In this document: piece by piece, positions 6,569 to 12,850 of the stretch
How positions within the stretch are numbered: the first letter of the stretch is position 1
Layout of the letters: each line of letters opens with the position of its first letter
Source of the DNA: Aquifex sp.
GTDB lineage: Bacteria > Aquificota > Aquificia > Aquificales > Aquificaceae
Length of the DNA: 12,850 bases
NCBI GenBank assembly: GCA_015487405.1
Contig: WFPV01000064.1
Location: 1-12,850 of the forward strand
Reading direction: 5' to 3'
The notes under the pieces: generated by a model
What the model saw: only the letters and a program-made list of their open reading frames with translations
The model's database searches: none
What the model was told of the DNA's origin: nothing
Translations under genes and position numbers: made by a program

Positions 6569-7585
6569 TTTTAGAATTTCGTAAATCTCCTGTGCCGCTT
6601 TCGGGTTTGCAAATCTTTTTATAGCTCTTGACATCTCTTCTTTGTTAGCAACTATGTAGGAAAGCTCCTTCAGAACCTTCTTCAGGTCAACGTCTTCTTG
6701 TCTTATCACTTTTCCCCCTCCCAATTCTTCTATCTCTTTTGCGTTGTAATACTGGTGGTCGTCCGCAGCGTAAGGGTAGGGAATGAATAAAGTAGGTATT
6801 CCGTAGAGGGAGAGCTCCGTTATCGTCCCCGCTCCCGCCCGTGAAATCGCAAAGTCCGCTGCAGAGTAAATTAGATTCATTTGAAGAGAAAAGGGCAGTA
6901 TCCTAAAACGCTTATTTACATACTCCTTTAAGCTATCGTAATGTTTCATTCCCGAAATGAGAACTATCTGCATGGTCGTGTACTTAGCAAGTTCCAAAGC
7001 GAACCTATTTAGGAATAGTGCTCCCTGAGAACCTCCCAGGATTAAAAGTGTTTCCTTTTCAGGGTCAAGCCCGAGCTTTTCTTTGGCTTCCCTTTTATCA
7101 ATTTTCTGCAAAAGCTCCTTTCTTACGGGAATTCCTACTTTTTTGGCATTTTTAAAGTATTTTCTTGTGTATTCAAAGGTAATAAAGATCTCTTCAGCTT
7201 TTTTTGAGATAAGTCTGTTTGTCTTACTGGGAATGGAGTTCTGCTCGTGAATAAAGAGAGGTTTCCTTTTCCTAATCGTGAAAATGCCTAAAGGCAGGCT
7301 CGCATAACCGCCGAAGACGAGGGATTTAAAATCCCCCGAAGCCTTTATCTCCTTCTGGGACTTTATAAAGTAATAAATAGCTTTTAATCTCTCCTTTAAT
7401 GGTACTCCTCTAAAGGGATAAACCTCTAAAAATATCTTCTTAGCAGGGATTTTGTCCCTGAGCGTATACTCTATGCCCCTCTTTGCCCCAACAAACAAAG
7501 TCTTCTCTCTGTCTTTCACAAATTCCATAAAAGCTAAAGCGGGAAAGAAGTGCCCGCCCGTTCCCCCTCCTGAGATTAACAACAT
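6557..7585 (-). CDS. murG: UDP-GlcNAc transferase MurG (lipid II synthase)
   Basis: MurG transfers N-acetylglucosamine from UDP-GlcNAc to lipid I on the inner face of the membrane to make lipid II, the last cytoplasmic step of peptidoglycan synthesis. The 342-residue GT-B glycosyltransferase has the glycine loops GGGTGGHFFPALA (6-18) and GGYASLPLG (92-100), HEQNSIPSKTNR (113-124), LILGGSQGALFLNR (181-194), SRAGAGTITEL (248-258), and DDHQYYNA (275-282) for the acceptor and donor sites. It is slightly shorter than E. coli MurG (355), the shortening being spread out. The start at 7585 puts the first Gly loop at residue 6, as expected. No Shine-Dalgarno is seen. Only 34 bp separate its ATG from that of divergent ftsY. 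It lies outside a dcw division cluster: no mur or fts cell-division gene adjoins it, ftsY being an SRP gene. Confidence 0.97.
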   Translation of the reverse strand: MLLISGGGTGGHFFPALAFMEFVKDREKTLFVGAKRGIEYTLRDKIPAKKIFLEVYPFRGVPLKERLKAIYYFIKSQKEIKASGDFKSLVFGGYASLPLGIFTIRKRKPLFIHEQNSIPSKTNRLISKKAEEIFITFEYTRKYFKNAKKVGIPVRKELLQKIDKREAKEKLGLDPEKETLLILGGSQGALFLNRFALELAKYTTMQIVLISGMKHYDSLKEYVNKRFRILPFSLQMNLIYSAADFAISRAGAGTITELSLYGIPTLFIPYPYAADDHQYYNAKEIEELGGGKVIRQEDVDLKKVLKELSYIVANKEEMSRAIKRFANPKAAQEIYEILKSLG

Positions 7586-7597
7586 TTATAGAAATGA

Positions 7598-7609
7598 TAA
7601 TTTAAATTA
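7598..7609. promoter_or_regulatory. AT palindrome between divergent murG and ftsY
   Basis: TAATTTAAATTA is a perfect 12 bp palindrome in the middle of the 34 bp gap between the two start codons. The longer string GATAATTTAAAT (7596-7607) recurs at 9006-9017 across the start of the chaperone gene. It could contain overlapping -10 elements or an operator. With such AT-rich sequence chance is possible. Confidence 0.3.
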
Positions 7610-7619
7610 ATCTTTTACT

Positions 7620-9005
7620 ATGGTCTTCTTTTGGAAAAAGTCCGAAACCGAGAAAAAAGCGGAAAAAGGGGACAAGGGAGCGATACTTGAACTCATAAGA
7701 CAGGGAAAAAAGGACAAAGCCATAAAGATACTTAAAAAATATGCCTTGGAAAGGGAAGACCTCGCAGAGGTCTTATTTGATATCTACGTAAGGGAAGGAA
7801 AACTCGCGGACGCTTATCCCTTTATCAGAAAGTTCGGAGAAAAGGTAGGAACTGCGAAAGACAGGGCGAGAGTCTATCATGCGGTCGGAGATTACGACAA
7901 CGCAATAAAGGAATACCAGAAAGTCGGAGATTTTGAAAGCCTCTACGCTATTGGAAAGATTTACGAACAACTCGGAAACTTAAACAAAGCTCTGGAATAT
8001 TACGAGAGGGCTCTCAAGATAGCCCCTTACGACAAAAAGGAAGAGCTTGAGGAGAAGATTCACAGCCTAAAAGTAAGGCTCGGACTCGTTGAGGAGAAGA
8101 AAGAGAGCTTTGTTGAGAAGATAAAAAAAGGTCTTCAGAAAACGAGAGAAGCGGTAGAGTTCGGAATTCTCTTCAGGGGAAGGAAGGTTGACGAGGAGTT
8201 CTTTGAACAGCTTGAAGAACTGTTGGTAAAGGCGGACATAGGCGTAAAGACAGCGGTTCAGCTGACGGAGGAGCTCAGAAAAGAAGCTATAAGAAAGAAT
8301 ATAAAGAATGCAGAACATATAAAGGAACTTTTAAAGAAGAAACTAAAACAACTCCTTAAAAACTGCCAGGGAGAATTGAACATACCCGACAAAAAGGCGG
8401 CGGTGGTTCTATTCGTAGGAGTGAACGGCTCGGGGAAAACCACCACCATAGGAAAGCTCGCTTACCAGTTAAAGGAAAAGGGAAAGAAGGTTCTCCTCGT
8501 GGCTGCGGATACCTTTAGAGCGGCTGCGATTGAACAGCTTGAGGTTTGGGCTCAAAGGGCTGGTGTGGATATCGTTAAAAAGCACGAGGGAGCTGACCCT
8601 GCCTCCGTCGTATACGAAGGTGTTAAAAAAGCTAAAGAAGAAGGCTACGACATAGTTCTCGTAGACACCGCAGGAAGGCTTCACACAAAAGAGCCTTTAA
8701 TAAACGAGCTCAGAAAAATAAGGAAAGTTATAAAGAAGTTTGATGAGAAAGAGCCTTCTGAGACTCTGCTCGTTCTTGACGCAACAGTGGGACAGAACTC
8801 CATTCAACAGGCAAAGGTTTTCAAGGAGGCTGTGGACATTTCCGGAATAGTCATTACCAAGCTGGACGGCAGTGCCAAGGGGGGAGCGATCGTAGCGATA
8901 TGTAGGGAATTAAAGATACCCATAAAACTTGTCGGAGTTGGTGAAAAGATAGAGGATTTACAACCCTTCAACGCGGATGCCTACGTTGATGCATTGATAG
9001 GCTAA
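7620..9005 (+). CDS. ftsY: SRP receptor FtsY with N-terminal TPR-like extension
   Basis: FtsY is the membrane-associated GTPase that receives the SRP (Ffh)-ribosome complex and delivers nascent membrane proteins to SecYEG. The NG domain fills about 165-461. The helical N domain is followed by G1 GVNGSGKTTT (267-276), DTFRAAAIEQL (297-307), DTAGR (349-353), TKLDGSAKGG (413-422) and the closing GVGEKIEDLQPF (439-450). The first about 155 residues replace the usual acidic A domain. They contain one good TPR, about 106-139, with IGKIYEQLGNLNKALEYYER (111-130) and a Pro at 136. Weaker helical repeats lie at about 26-41 and 82-103. There is no membrane segment. The start ATG 7620 gives a basic, aromatic N-terminus. 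The chaperone gene begins 10 bp after the stop, so co-transcription is likely. Confidence 0.95.
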   Translation: MVFFWKKSETEKKAEKGDKGAILELIRQGKKDKAIKILKKYALEREDLAEVLFDIYVREGKLADAYPFIRKFGEKVGTAKDRARVYHAVGDYDNAIKEYQKVGDFESLYAIGKIYEQLGNLNKALEYYERALKIAPYDKKEELEEKIHSLKVRLGLVEEKKESFVEKIKKGLQKTREAVEFGILFRGRKVDEEFFEQLEELLVKADIGVKTAVQLTEELRKEAIRKNIKNAEHIKELLKKKLKQLLKNCQGELNIPDKKAAVVLFVGVNGSGKTTTIGKLAYQLKEKGKKVLLVAADTFRAAAIEQLEVWAQRAGVDIVKKHEGADPASVVYEGVKKAKEEGYDIVLVDTAGRLHTKEPLINELRKIRKVIKKFDEKEPSETLLVLDATVGQNSIQQAKVFKEAVDISGIVITKLDGSAKGGAIVAICRELKIPIKLVGVGEKIEDLQPFNADAYVDALIG

Positions 9006-9015
9006 GATAATTTAA

Positions 9016-10332
9016 ATGTTCGGATTAATACAAAAACATAAAAAGCTCGGAATAGCTTTAATAGCTTTAGCTTCCGCTTCGTTTCTCTTTTGGATGTTCT
9101 CTGTTTCAGACATTAAACAGATGTTCGGAAGCAGTCCTTGCGTTGCCGAGGTGGGAGGGAGCTGTATAACTCTCAGGGAGTATCGTTTTGAGCTCTTAAA
9201 GTATGCAAGATTCCTTGATAATCCCTCTTTCGTTCCTGTAGTAAAGCAACTAGTTTTAAATTCCCTCGTGACCCGTGAAGCTCTCTCAAAAAAAGCTGAA
9301 GAGCTTGGACTCCTGGTTTCCGACCAGGAGCTCTTAGAGGTAATCAAAAACAACCCGAACTTCCAAAAGGACGGAAAGTTTAGCTTGGAACTTTACAAGG
9401 AAACCCTTCAGCGACTAAACCTCACCCCTGAGGAATACGAAGAAATCGTGAGAAAAAGCCTTATGGCACAAAAGGTTTTAAAACTTATAGATAAAGGCGT
9501 TTACGTTCTTCCCGAGGAGGTTGAACTCCAAAAGAAATACGCCGCCACACTCTTTTCCGGAAAGCTGTATATAGTAAAACCGAAGGATGTAAAGCTTAAT
9601 TACGAACCGAAAGAAGAAGAACTGAGAAAGTTCTACGCCGAGAACAAGGATAAGTATAAAGAACCCGAGAAAAAGGTTTTTTACGTATGGAAAACCAATA
9701 GAAAAGAGGAAGCCCATAACATTTACAAGGCTCTGAAGCGGGGGAAGTCCGAAGAAGGTTTCACCGAATACCACGTGCCCAACAAGGAGCTCCCCGACGA
9801 AGTGAAAGATATTGCAAAAAATCTGAAGCCGGGCGAGTTTAAACTTCTTAAGAAGAAAGACACCTACTACATAGTCTTTCTAAAGGAAGTTATACCCGAG
9901 AGAATTAAGCCTTACGAGGAAGTGAAGGAGGAGGTGAAGAAAGCTTACCTTGAAAAGCTTCGCTCAGAAAAATTAAAGGAATACGCGGAGCGTATCAAAG
10001 AAAAAATACTGAAAGGAGAAAAGGTGGATGTGAAACCAATAAGATTTGAGGAGCACGACCTTGAGCGTCTATCCCGTGTGGTTCTCATTCCTACGGAAGA
10101 CAGGGATAAACTCGTTTTCGGTAAAGAAAAGGTTTTCGGACCCTACCGTGTGCTGAACGGAGAGAGTGTACTCGTGATTGAAAAACGCAAAGAGAAGAAA
10201 CTTAAGCCTGAAGAGCTTGAAAAAATAAAGAAAGAAGTGAGAAACACGAAGCTCCGTGACCTTGAAGGAATGTATGTGGACAAGCTCATAAAAGCCTATG
10301 GTGTGAAGGTGAACAAAGACCTTATACAGTAA
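9016..10332 (+). CDS. Membrane-anchored SurA/PpiD-like periplasmic chaperone
   Basis: The 438-residue product has a basic N-terminus and one membrane segment (about 11-29). VAEVGGSCITLREYRFELLK (43-62) follows, the typical entry to a SurA/PpiD N-terminal chaperone domain. Helices run through about 160, with VKQLVLNSLVTREALSKKAE (76-95) and LTPEEYEEIVRKSL (136-149) as family hallmarks. Residues about 217-291 sit where a parvulin prolyl isomerase domain would be; LPDEVKDIAKNLKPGEFKLL (259-278) fits its end, but the usual GGDLGWF block and the active-site histidine region are not recognisable. It is therefore probably a chaperone without isomerase activity, folding or escorting exported proteins. 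The tail is very Lys- and Glu-rich. It follows ftsY by 10 bp, fitting a shared role in protein export. No Shine-Dalgarno is seen; the leader is GATAATTTAAATG. It is shorter than E. coli PpiD (623). Confidence 0.8.
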   Translation: MFGLIQKHKKLGIALIALASASFLFWMFSVSDIKQMFGSSPCVAEVGGSCITLREYRFELLKYARFLDNPSFVPVVKQLVLNSLVTREALSKKAEELGLLVSDQELLEVIKNNPNFQKDGKFSLELYKETLQRLNLTPEEYEEIVRKSLMAQKVLKLIDKGVYVLPEEVELQKKYAATLFSGKLYIVKPKDVKLNYEPKEEELRKFYAENKDKYKEPEKKVFYVWKTNRKEEAHNIYKALKRGKSEEGFTEYHVPNKELPDEVKDIAKNLKPGEFKLLKKKDTYYIVFLKEVIPERIKPYEEVKEEVKKAYLEKLRSEKLKEYAERIKEKILKGEKVDVKPIRFEEHDLERLSRVVLIPTEDRDKLVFGKEKVFGPYRVLNGESVLVIEKRKEKKLKPEELEKIKKEVRNTKLRDLEGMYVDKLIKAYGVKVNKDLIQ

Positions 10333-10360
10333 ATAAAAACTTCATAAAATAAATAGAACT

Positions 10361-12376
10361 ATGCCCCAAGTGGTAAAATCCCAGAAGGCTATAGACGAGA
10401 TAGTCGTTAATACGATTCGTTTTCTCAGTGTTGATATGGTAGAGAGGGCAAAGTCCGGTCACCCCGGAATGCCCTTGGGAGCTTCTCACATAGTCTATCT
10501 TCTCTACGACAGGATAATGAGGTATAACCCCAAAAATCCTAACTGGTTTAACAGGGACAGGTTCATACTCTCCGCGGGACACGGAAGCGCAATGCTCTAC
10601 GCAGCTCTCTATATGTTCGGATTTGACGTAACCTTAGAGGACCTAAAAGCCTTCAGACAACTGAACAGCATAACCCCGGGACATCCCGAATACGGGCTGA
10701 CTCCGGGAGTGGAAGCCACCACCGGAAACCTCGGGCAGGGATTTGGAAACGCCGTGGGAATGGCATTGGCAGAAAAATTCCTATCCGCGTTATTTAACAG
10801 AGAAGGATATCCGATAATAGACCACTACACCTACGTCCTCGTATCCGACGGAGACCTCATGGAGGGAGTCTCCTACGAAGTTGCATCCCTCGCAGGACAC
10901 TTCAAACTCAACAAGCTTATAGCTATCTGGGACAACAATCACATAACTATAGACGGGGATACAAAGCTAACCTGGACCGAAGATGTACTAAAGAGGTTTG
11001 AAGCCCTCGGATGGGAGGTATATCACTTAGAAGATGGCTACAACTTAGACCTTTTAGAAGAAGTCATACGGAAAGCTCAAACTTCAGAAAAGCCCACCTT
11101 TATCTCCGTCAGAACCCATATAGGCTACGGAACTCCCCTTCAGGACACCGCGGAAGTTCACGGAAAACCCATGGGCAAAGAACTAGTTGAGGAAACTAAG
11201 AGGAGATTCAACTGGCCCCTGGAAGAGTTCTACGTTCCCGAAGAAGCTCTTAAATACACGCGCAGGAAGATAGATGAAGGTAAACAGTTGGAAGAGGAGT
11301 GGAATACACTGTGGGAGGAGTATAAAAAGGCTTACCCTGAGCTTGCCCAAACCCTTGAAAAAGCAATAAACAAAGAGTGGAGTTTAGAGTGGTTAGAGAA
11401 GATAGAAGAGTTTAAAGAGGATATGCCCACCCGTAAGGCTTCCGGAAAAGTTCTGAACGTAATGGCGGATTACATTCCCACGCTCGTAGGTGGTTCTGCG
11501 GACCTATCAGAATCGGTAAACACAGTTCTAAAGAAGTATCCTGACTTTGAAGCTGACACACCGACAGGTAGAAACATCCACTACGGAGTAAGAGAACACG
11601 CGATGGGAACGATTATTAACGGAATGGCTTACCACGGTGGAATACTACCATACGGTGGAACTTTCCTAATTTTCTCCGAATACTTTAGACCAGCAATAAG
11701 AACTGCTGCTTTAGCAAACCTTCAGAGCATATTCGTCTTTTCCCACGACAGCATAGGTTTGGGAGAAGATGGACCCACTCATCAGCCCGTGGAACAGCTC
11801 TGGAGTTTAAGAAGTATTCCTAACCTCTGGGTAATAAGACCTGCGGATGCAAACGAGGTAAAGTATGCCTGGGAGATAGCGGTAAAGAGAAAGAACGGAC
11901 CGACCGCTATAATTCTTACCCGTCAAAAGGTTAAAACCATCGATAGAACCAGGTACGCTTCTCCAGAAGGTGTCAGAAAGGGCGGATACGTTATCGCTGA
12001 TACGGAAGGAATGCCGGATGTAATAATTATCGCTACCGGTTCGGAGGTTGATGTAGCCTTAGGAGCTAAGGAAATTCTGGAACAAAAGGGAATAAAAACC
12101 AGAGTTGTGAATATGGCTTGTGCGGAGCTCTTTGACGAGCAGCCGGAGGAGTATAAGAAAGAGGTTCTTCCTCGCGAAGTAATTAGAAGAGTTGCGGTAG
12201 AAGCCGGAAGGGATACGGGCTGGTATAAATATGTGGGATTGGATGGACTCGTAATAAGTCTTGATACCTTCGGTAAGTCTGCTCCAGGAGGTGTCCTTTT
12301 TGAATATTACGGATTTACACCCGAGAAAGTAGCTGAAGGAGTAATAGACAAGTGGTTCAAGGAATTGAAAAAGTGA
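10361..12376 (+). CDS. tkt: Transketolase
   Basis: Transketolase moves two-carbon ketol units between sugar phosphates in the pentose phosphate pathway, using thiamine diphosphate and a divalent metal. The 671-residue protein matches the usual length (E. coli TktA 663). The pyrophosphate/metal domain holds KSGHPGMPLGASH (31-43), SAGHGSAMLY (71-80), TPGHPE (105-110) and the ThDP motif SDGDLMEGVSYE (162-173) running on to WDNNHITIDG (190-199). The pyrimidine domain holds GVREHAMG (409-416) with the catalytic Glu E412, FSHDSIGLGEDGPTHQPVEQ (460-479) and RPADANE (493-499). The C-terminal domain contains IIIATGSEV (555-563). All substrate histidines (34, 108, 462, 474) are present. The start ATG 10361 has no Shine-Dalgarno, but the next in-frame starts would cut into the first helix. 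It lies 28 bp after the chaperone gene, so it may be read from the ftsY promoter, and 29 bp before tRNA-His. Confidence 0.98.
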   Translation: MPQVVKSQKAIDEIVVNTIRFLSVDMVERAKSGHPGMPLGASHIVYLLYDRIMRYNPKNPNWFNRDRFILSAGHGSAMLYAALYMFGFDVTLEDLKAFRQLNSITPGHPEYGLTPGVEATTGNLGQGFGNAVGMALAEKFLSALFNREGYPIIDHYTYVLVSDGDLMEGVSYEVASLAGHFKLNKLIAIWDNNHITIDGDTKLTWTEDVLKRFEALGWEVYHLEDGYNLDLLEEVIRKAQTSEKPTFISVRTHIGYGTPLQDTAEVHGKPMGKELVEETKRRFNWPLEEFYVPEEALKYTRRKIDEGKQLEEEWNTLWEEYKKAYPELAQTLEKAINKEWSLEWLEKIEEFKEDMPTRKASGKVLNVMADYIPTLVGGSADLSESVNTVLKKYPDFEADTPTGRNIHYGVREHAMGTIINGMAYHGGILPYGGTFLIFSEYFRPAIRTAALANLQSIFVFSHDSIGLGEDGPTHQPVEQLWSLRSIPNLWVIRPADANEVKYAWEIAVKRKNGPTAIILTRQKVKTIDRTRYASPEGVRKGGYVIADTEGMPDVIIIATGSEVDVALGAKEILEQKGIKTRVVNMACAELFDEQPEEYKKEVLPREVIRRVAVEAGRDTGWYKYVGLDGLVISLDTFGKSAPGGVLFEYYGFTPEKVAEGVIDKWFKELKK

Positions 12377-12391
12377 AGAGTTTGTTATAAT
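12365..12391 (+). promoter_or_regulatory. Candidate promoter of tRNA-His
   Basis: TATAAT at 12386-12391 is a perfect -10, about 15 bases before the mature tRNA 5' end. TTGAAA at 12365-12370, in the last codons of tkt, is a fair -35 with a short 15 bp spacer. The strong -10 makes a dedicated tRNA promoter plausible. Confidence 0.55.
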
Positions 12392-12405
12392 TTATTTTCC
12401 TCGGA

Positions 12406-12482
12406 GGAGGGTGTAGCTCAGCTGGTAGAGCGGGGGACTGTGGATCCCCGTGTCGCGGGTTCGAGTCCCGTCACCCTCCCCA
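12406..12482 (+). tRNA. tRNA-His (anticodon GTG)
   Basis: The cloverleaf folds completely. The 7 bp acceptor stem is 12407-12413 with 12472-12478. The D stem is GCTC/GAGC (12416-12419 with 12428-12431). The anticodon stem is GGGGA/TCCCC (12433-12437 with 12445-12449), and the anticodon GTG is at 12440-12442. The T stem is GCGGG/CCCGT (12455-12459 with 12467-12471) around the loop TTCGAGT. The extra G at -1 (12406) faces discriminator C73 (12479), the hallmark of tRNA-His. The CCA tail is encoded (12480-12482). Confidence 0.97.
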
Positions 12483-12514
12483 TAAATAATGCTTAAGGCT
12501 TTATCCCTATTTAT
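12482..12514 (+). repeat. AT-only inverted repeat just after tRNA-His
   Basis: ATAAATA (12482-12488) and TATTTAT (12508-12514) are perfect complements with a 19-base loop. The stem has no GC pairs and would be weak at high growth temperature, so it is unlikely to act as a terminator. Confidence 0.25.
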
Positions 12515-12693
12515 AGCTTTGGCTACCAGTTTTTCCTTATATTTACTTCCAGGAAAAGAACCATAGAAAATGCTATTATCTGATATCTGAGAAATAATTT
12601 TCCCAAGCATAAAATTAGCTCCTGCAACAACATAAACTCGGGTATAGTTATCAACTTGAGAATGCTAAGATAGGGAGGAGGGAAAATAGAAAT
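12483..12693. other. AT-rich region 3' of tRNA-His with orphan coding-like frame
   Basis: This stretch is more AT-rich than the rest. On the minus strand a frame is open from 12664, just after a TAG, down to the tRNA and through its antisense. It gives peptides such as RVYVVAGANFMLGKIISQIS with no recognised family and no Shine-Dalgarno for its internal ATG (12610-12608). It lacks its own stop before the tRNA, as a gene cut at that point would. It could be a gene remnant or chance. The left end of the insertion sequence that follows probably lies somewhere here; I could not place its inverted repeat because the right end is outside the window. Confidence 0.35.
12673..12682 (+). promoter_or_regulatory. 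Shine-Dalgarno of the transposase gene
   Basis: A purine run containing GGAGGAGGG at 12674-12682 lies 11 bases before ATG at 12694. It supports that ATG as the original start even though the frame is now closed after five codons. Confidence 0.6.
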
Positions 12694-12850
12694 ATGGGCT
12701 GGTTGGAAAGCTAGAGGAGTGCTTTAAAAAGATTGAAAAGAGAGAAAGAATACCAGCGAAAATAAAAGCAATAGCTGTAGTTTTGTATTTTAACGGTTTG
12801 TCCTTTAGAAAGGTAGCAAAAGTTCTAAAGCAAACAATGGGAATAGAAGT
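12694..12850 (+). pseudogene. Insertion-sequence transposase, 5' part, apparently frameshifted
   Basis: The frame from 12690 to the window edge encodes KLEECFKKIEKRERIPAKIK and then AIAVVLYFNGLSFRKVAKVL. This is the N-terminal helix-turn-helix pattern of DDE transposases found in IS6-like and related elements of thermophiles; the exact IS family is from memory. This frame has no ATG, GTG or TTG ahead of the motif. The well-placed ATG 12694 gives M-G-W-L-E and then runs into a TAG at 12712-12714. Adding one A to the AAA at 12707-12709 would join both parts as M-G-W-L-E-K-L-E-E. The simplest reading is a one-base deletion that killed the gene. A sequencing error or an unusual start is possible. 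The rest of the gene and the right end of the element are beyond the window. Confidence 0.7.

Noticed and set aside
12401..12411. Shine-Dalgarno-like GGAGGAGGG before a possible small gene
   Set aside because: These bases form the 5' acceptor strand of tRNA-His and its leader; no reading frame follows.
12392..12610. A 72-codon minus-strand reading frame across tRNA-His
   Set aside because: Its second half is the antisense of a perfectly folded tRNA, giving the familiar false peptide GDGTRTRDTG. Only the part beyond the tRNA could be a gene remnant.
1..12850. CRISPR array, riboswitch, phage or defence genes
   Set aside because: No regularly spaced repeats, no known riboswitch core and no matching proteins were seen; leaders are too short for most riboswitches.

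Overview
The window looks like chromosomal DNA of a hyperthermophilic Aquificales bacterium, most likely an Aquifex species. The proteins are compact and very rich in Lys, Glu, Ile and Val, the coding strands favour ATA, AGG, CTC and AAG codons, and genes are tightly packed. From memory, the HesB/IscA-type protein at 4740-5096 is nearly identical to the structurally characterised Aquifex aeolicus homologue (AQ_1857), which I recall as the neighbour of uvrB in that genome. I could not run a search to confirm this. Almost all of the window is housekeeping sequence.

Layout. Bases 1-232 hold no gene I can support. A rightward block follows: secD (Sec translocon accessory protein), a secreted or membrane-anchored metallo-beta-lactamase-fold hydrolase, and uvrB (excision repair). 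It meets a leftward pair, pdxA (vitamin B6 synthesis) then an A-type Fe-S carrier, which ends in a hairpin terminator beside the uvrB stop. Divergent from pdxA is a small DUF5335-family gene with the best sigma70-type promoter and a strong ribosome binding site. Its 3' end overlaps the 3' end of leftward murG (lipid II synthesis) by 12 bp. Only 34 bp separate the murG start from the divergent ftsY. ftsY (SRP receptor, with a TPR-like N-terminal extension) is followed 10 bp later by a membrane-anchored SurA/PpiD-like periplasmic chaperone, then 28 bp later by tkt (transketolase), and then by tRNA-His(GTG) with an encoded CCA.

The genes do not form one pathway. Three of them (secD, ftsY and the PpiD-like chaperone) concern protein export and handling of exported proteins, and ftsY with the chaperone gene looks like a real co-transcribed pair. 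The rest (uvrB, pdxA, the Fe-S carrier, murG, tkt) is the scattered housekeeping mixture typical of this lineage, where classical operons are broken up: secD has no adjacent secF.

The only accessory-like stretch is the end, 12483-12850. It is AT-rich, lies directly 3' of the tRNA, carries an orphan coding-like frame on the minus strand, and then the 5' end of an insertion-sequence transposase that has a strong Shine-Dalgarno but appears frameshifted after five codons. I found no CRISPR array, phage genes, defence system or clearly new multi-gene system. The most distinctive items are the TPR-FtsY fusion, the frameshifted transposase downstream of the tRNA, and the overlapping divergent promoter region at 6150-6200.
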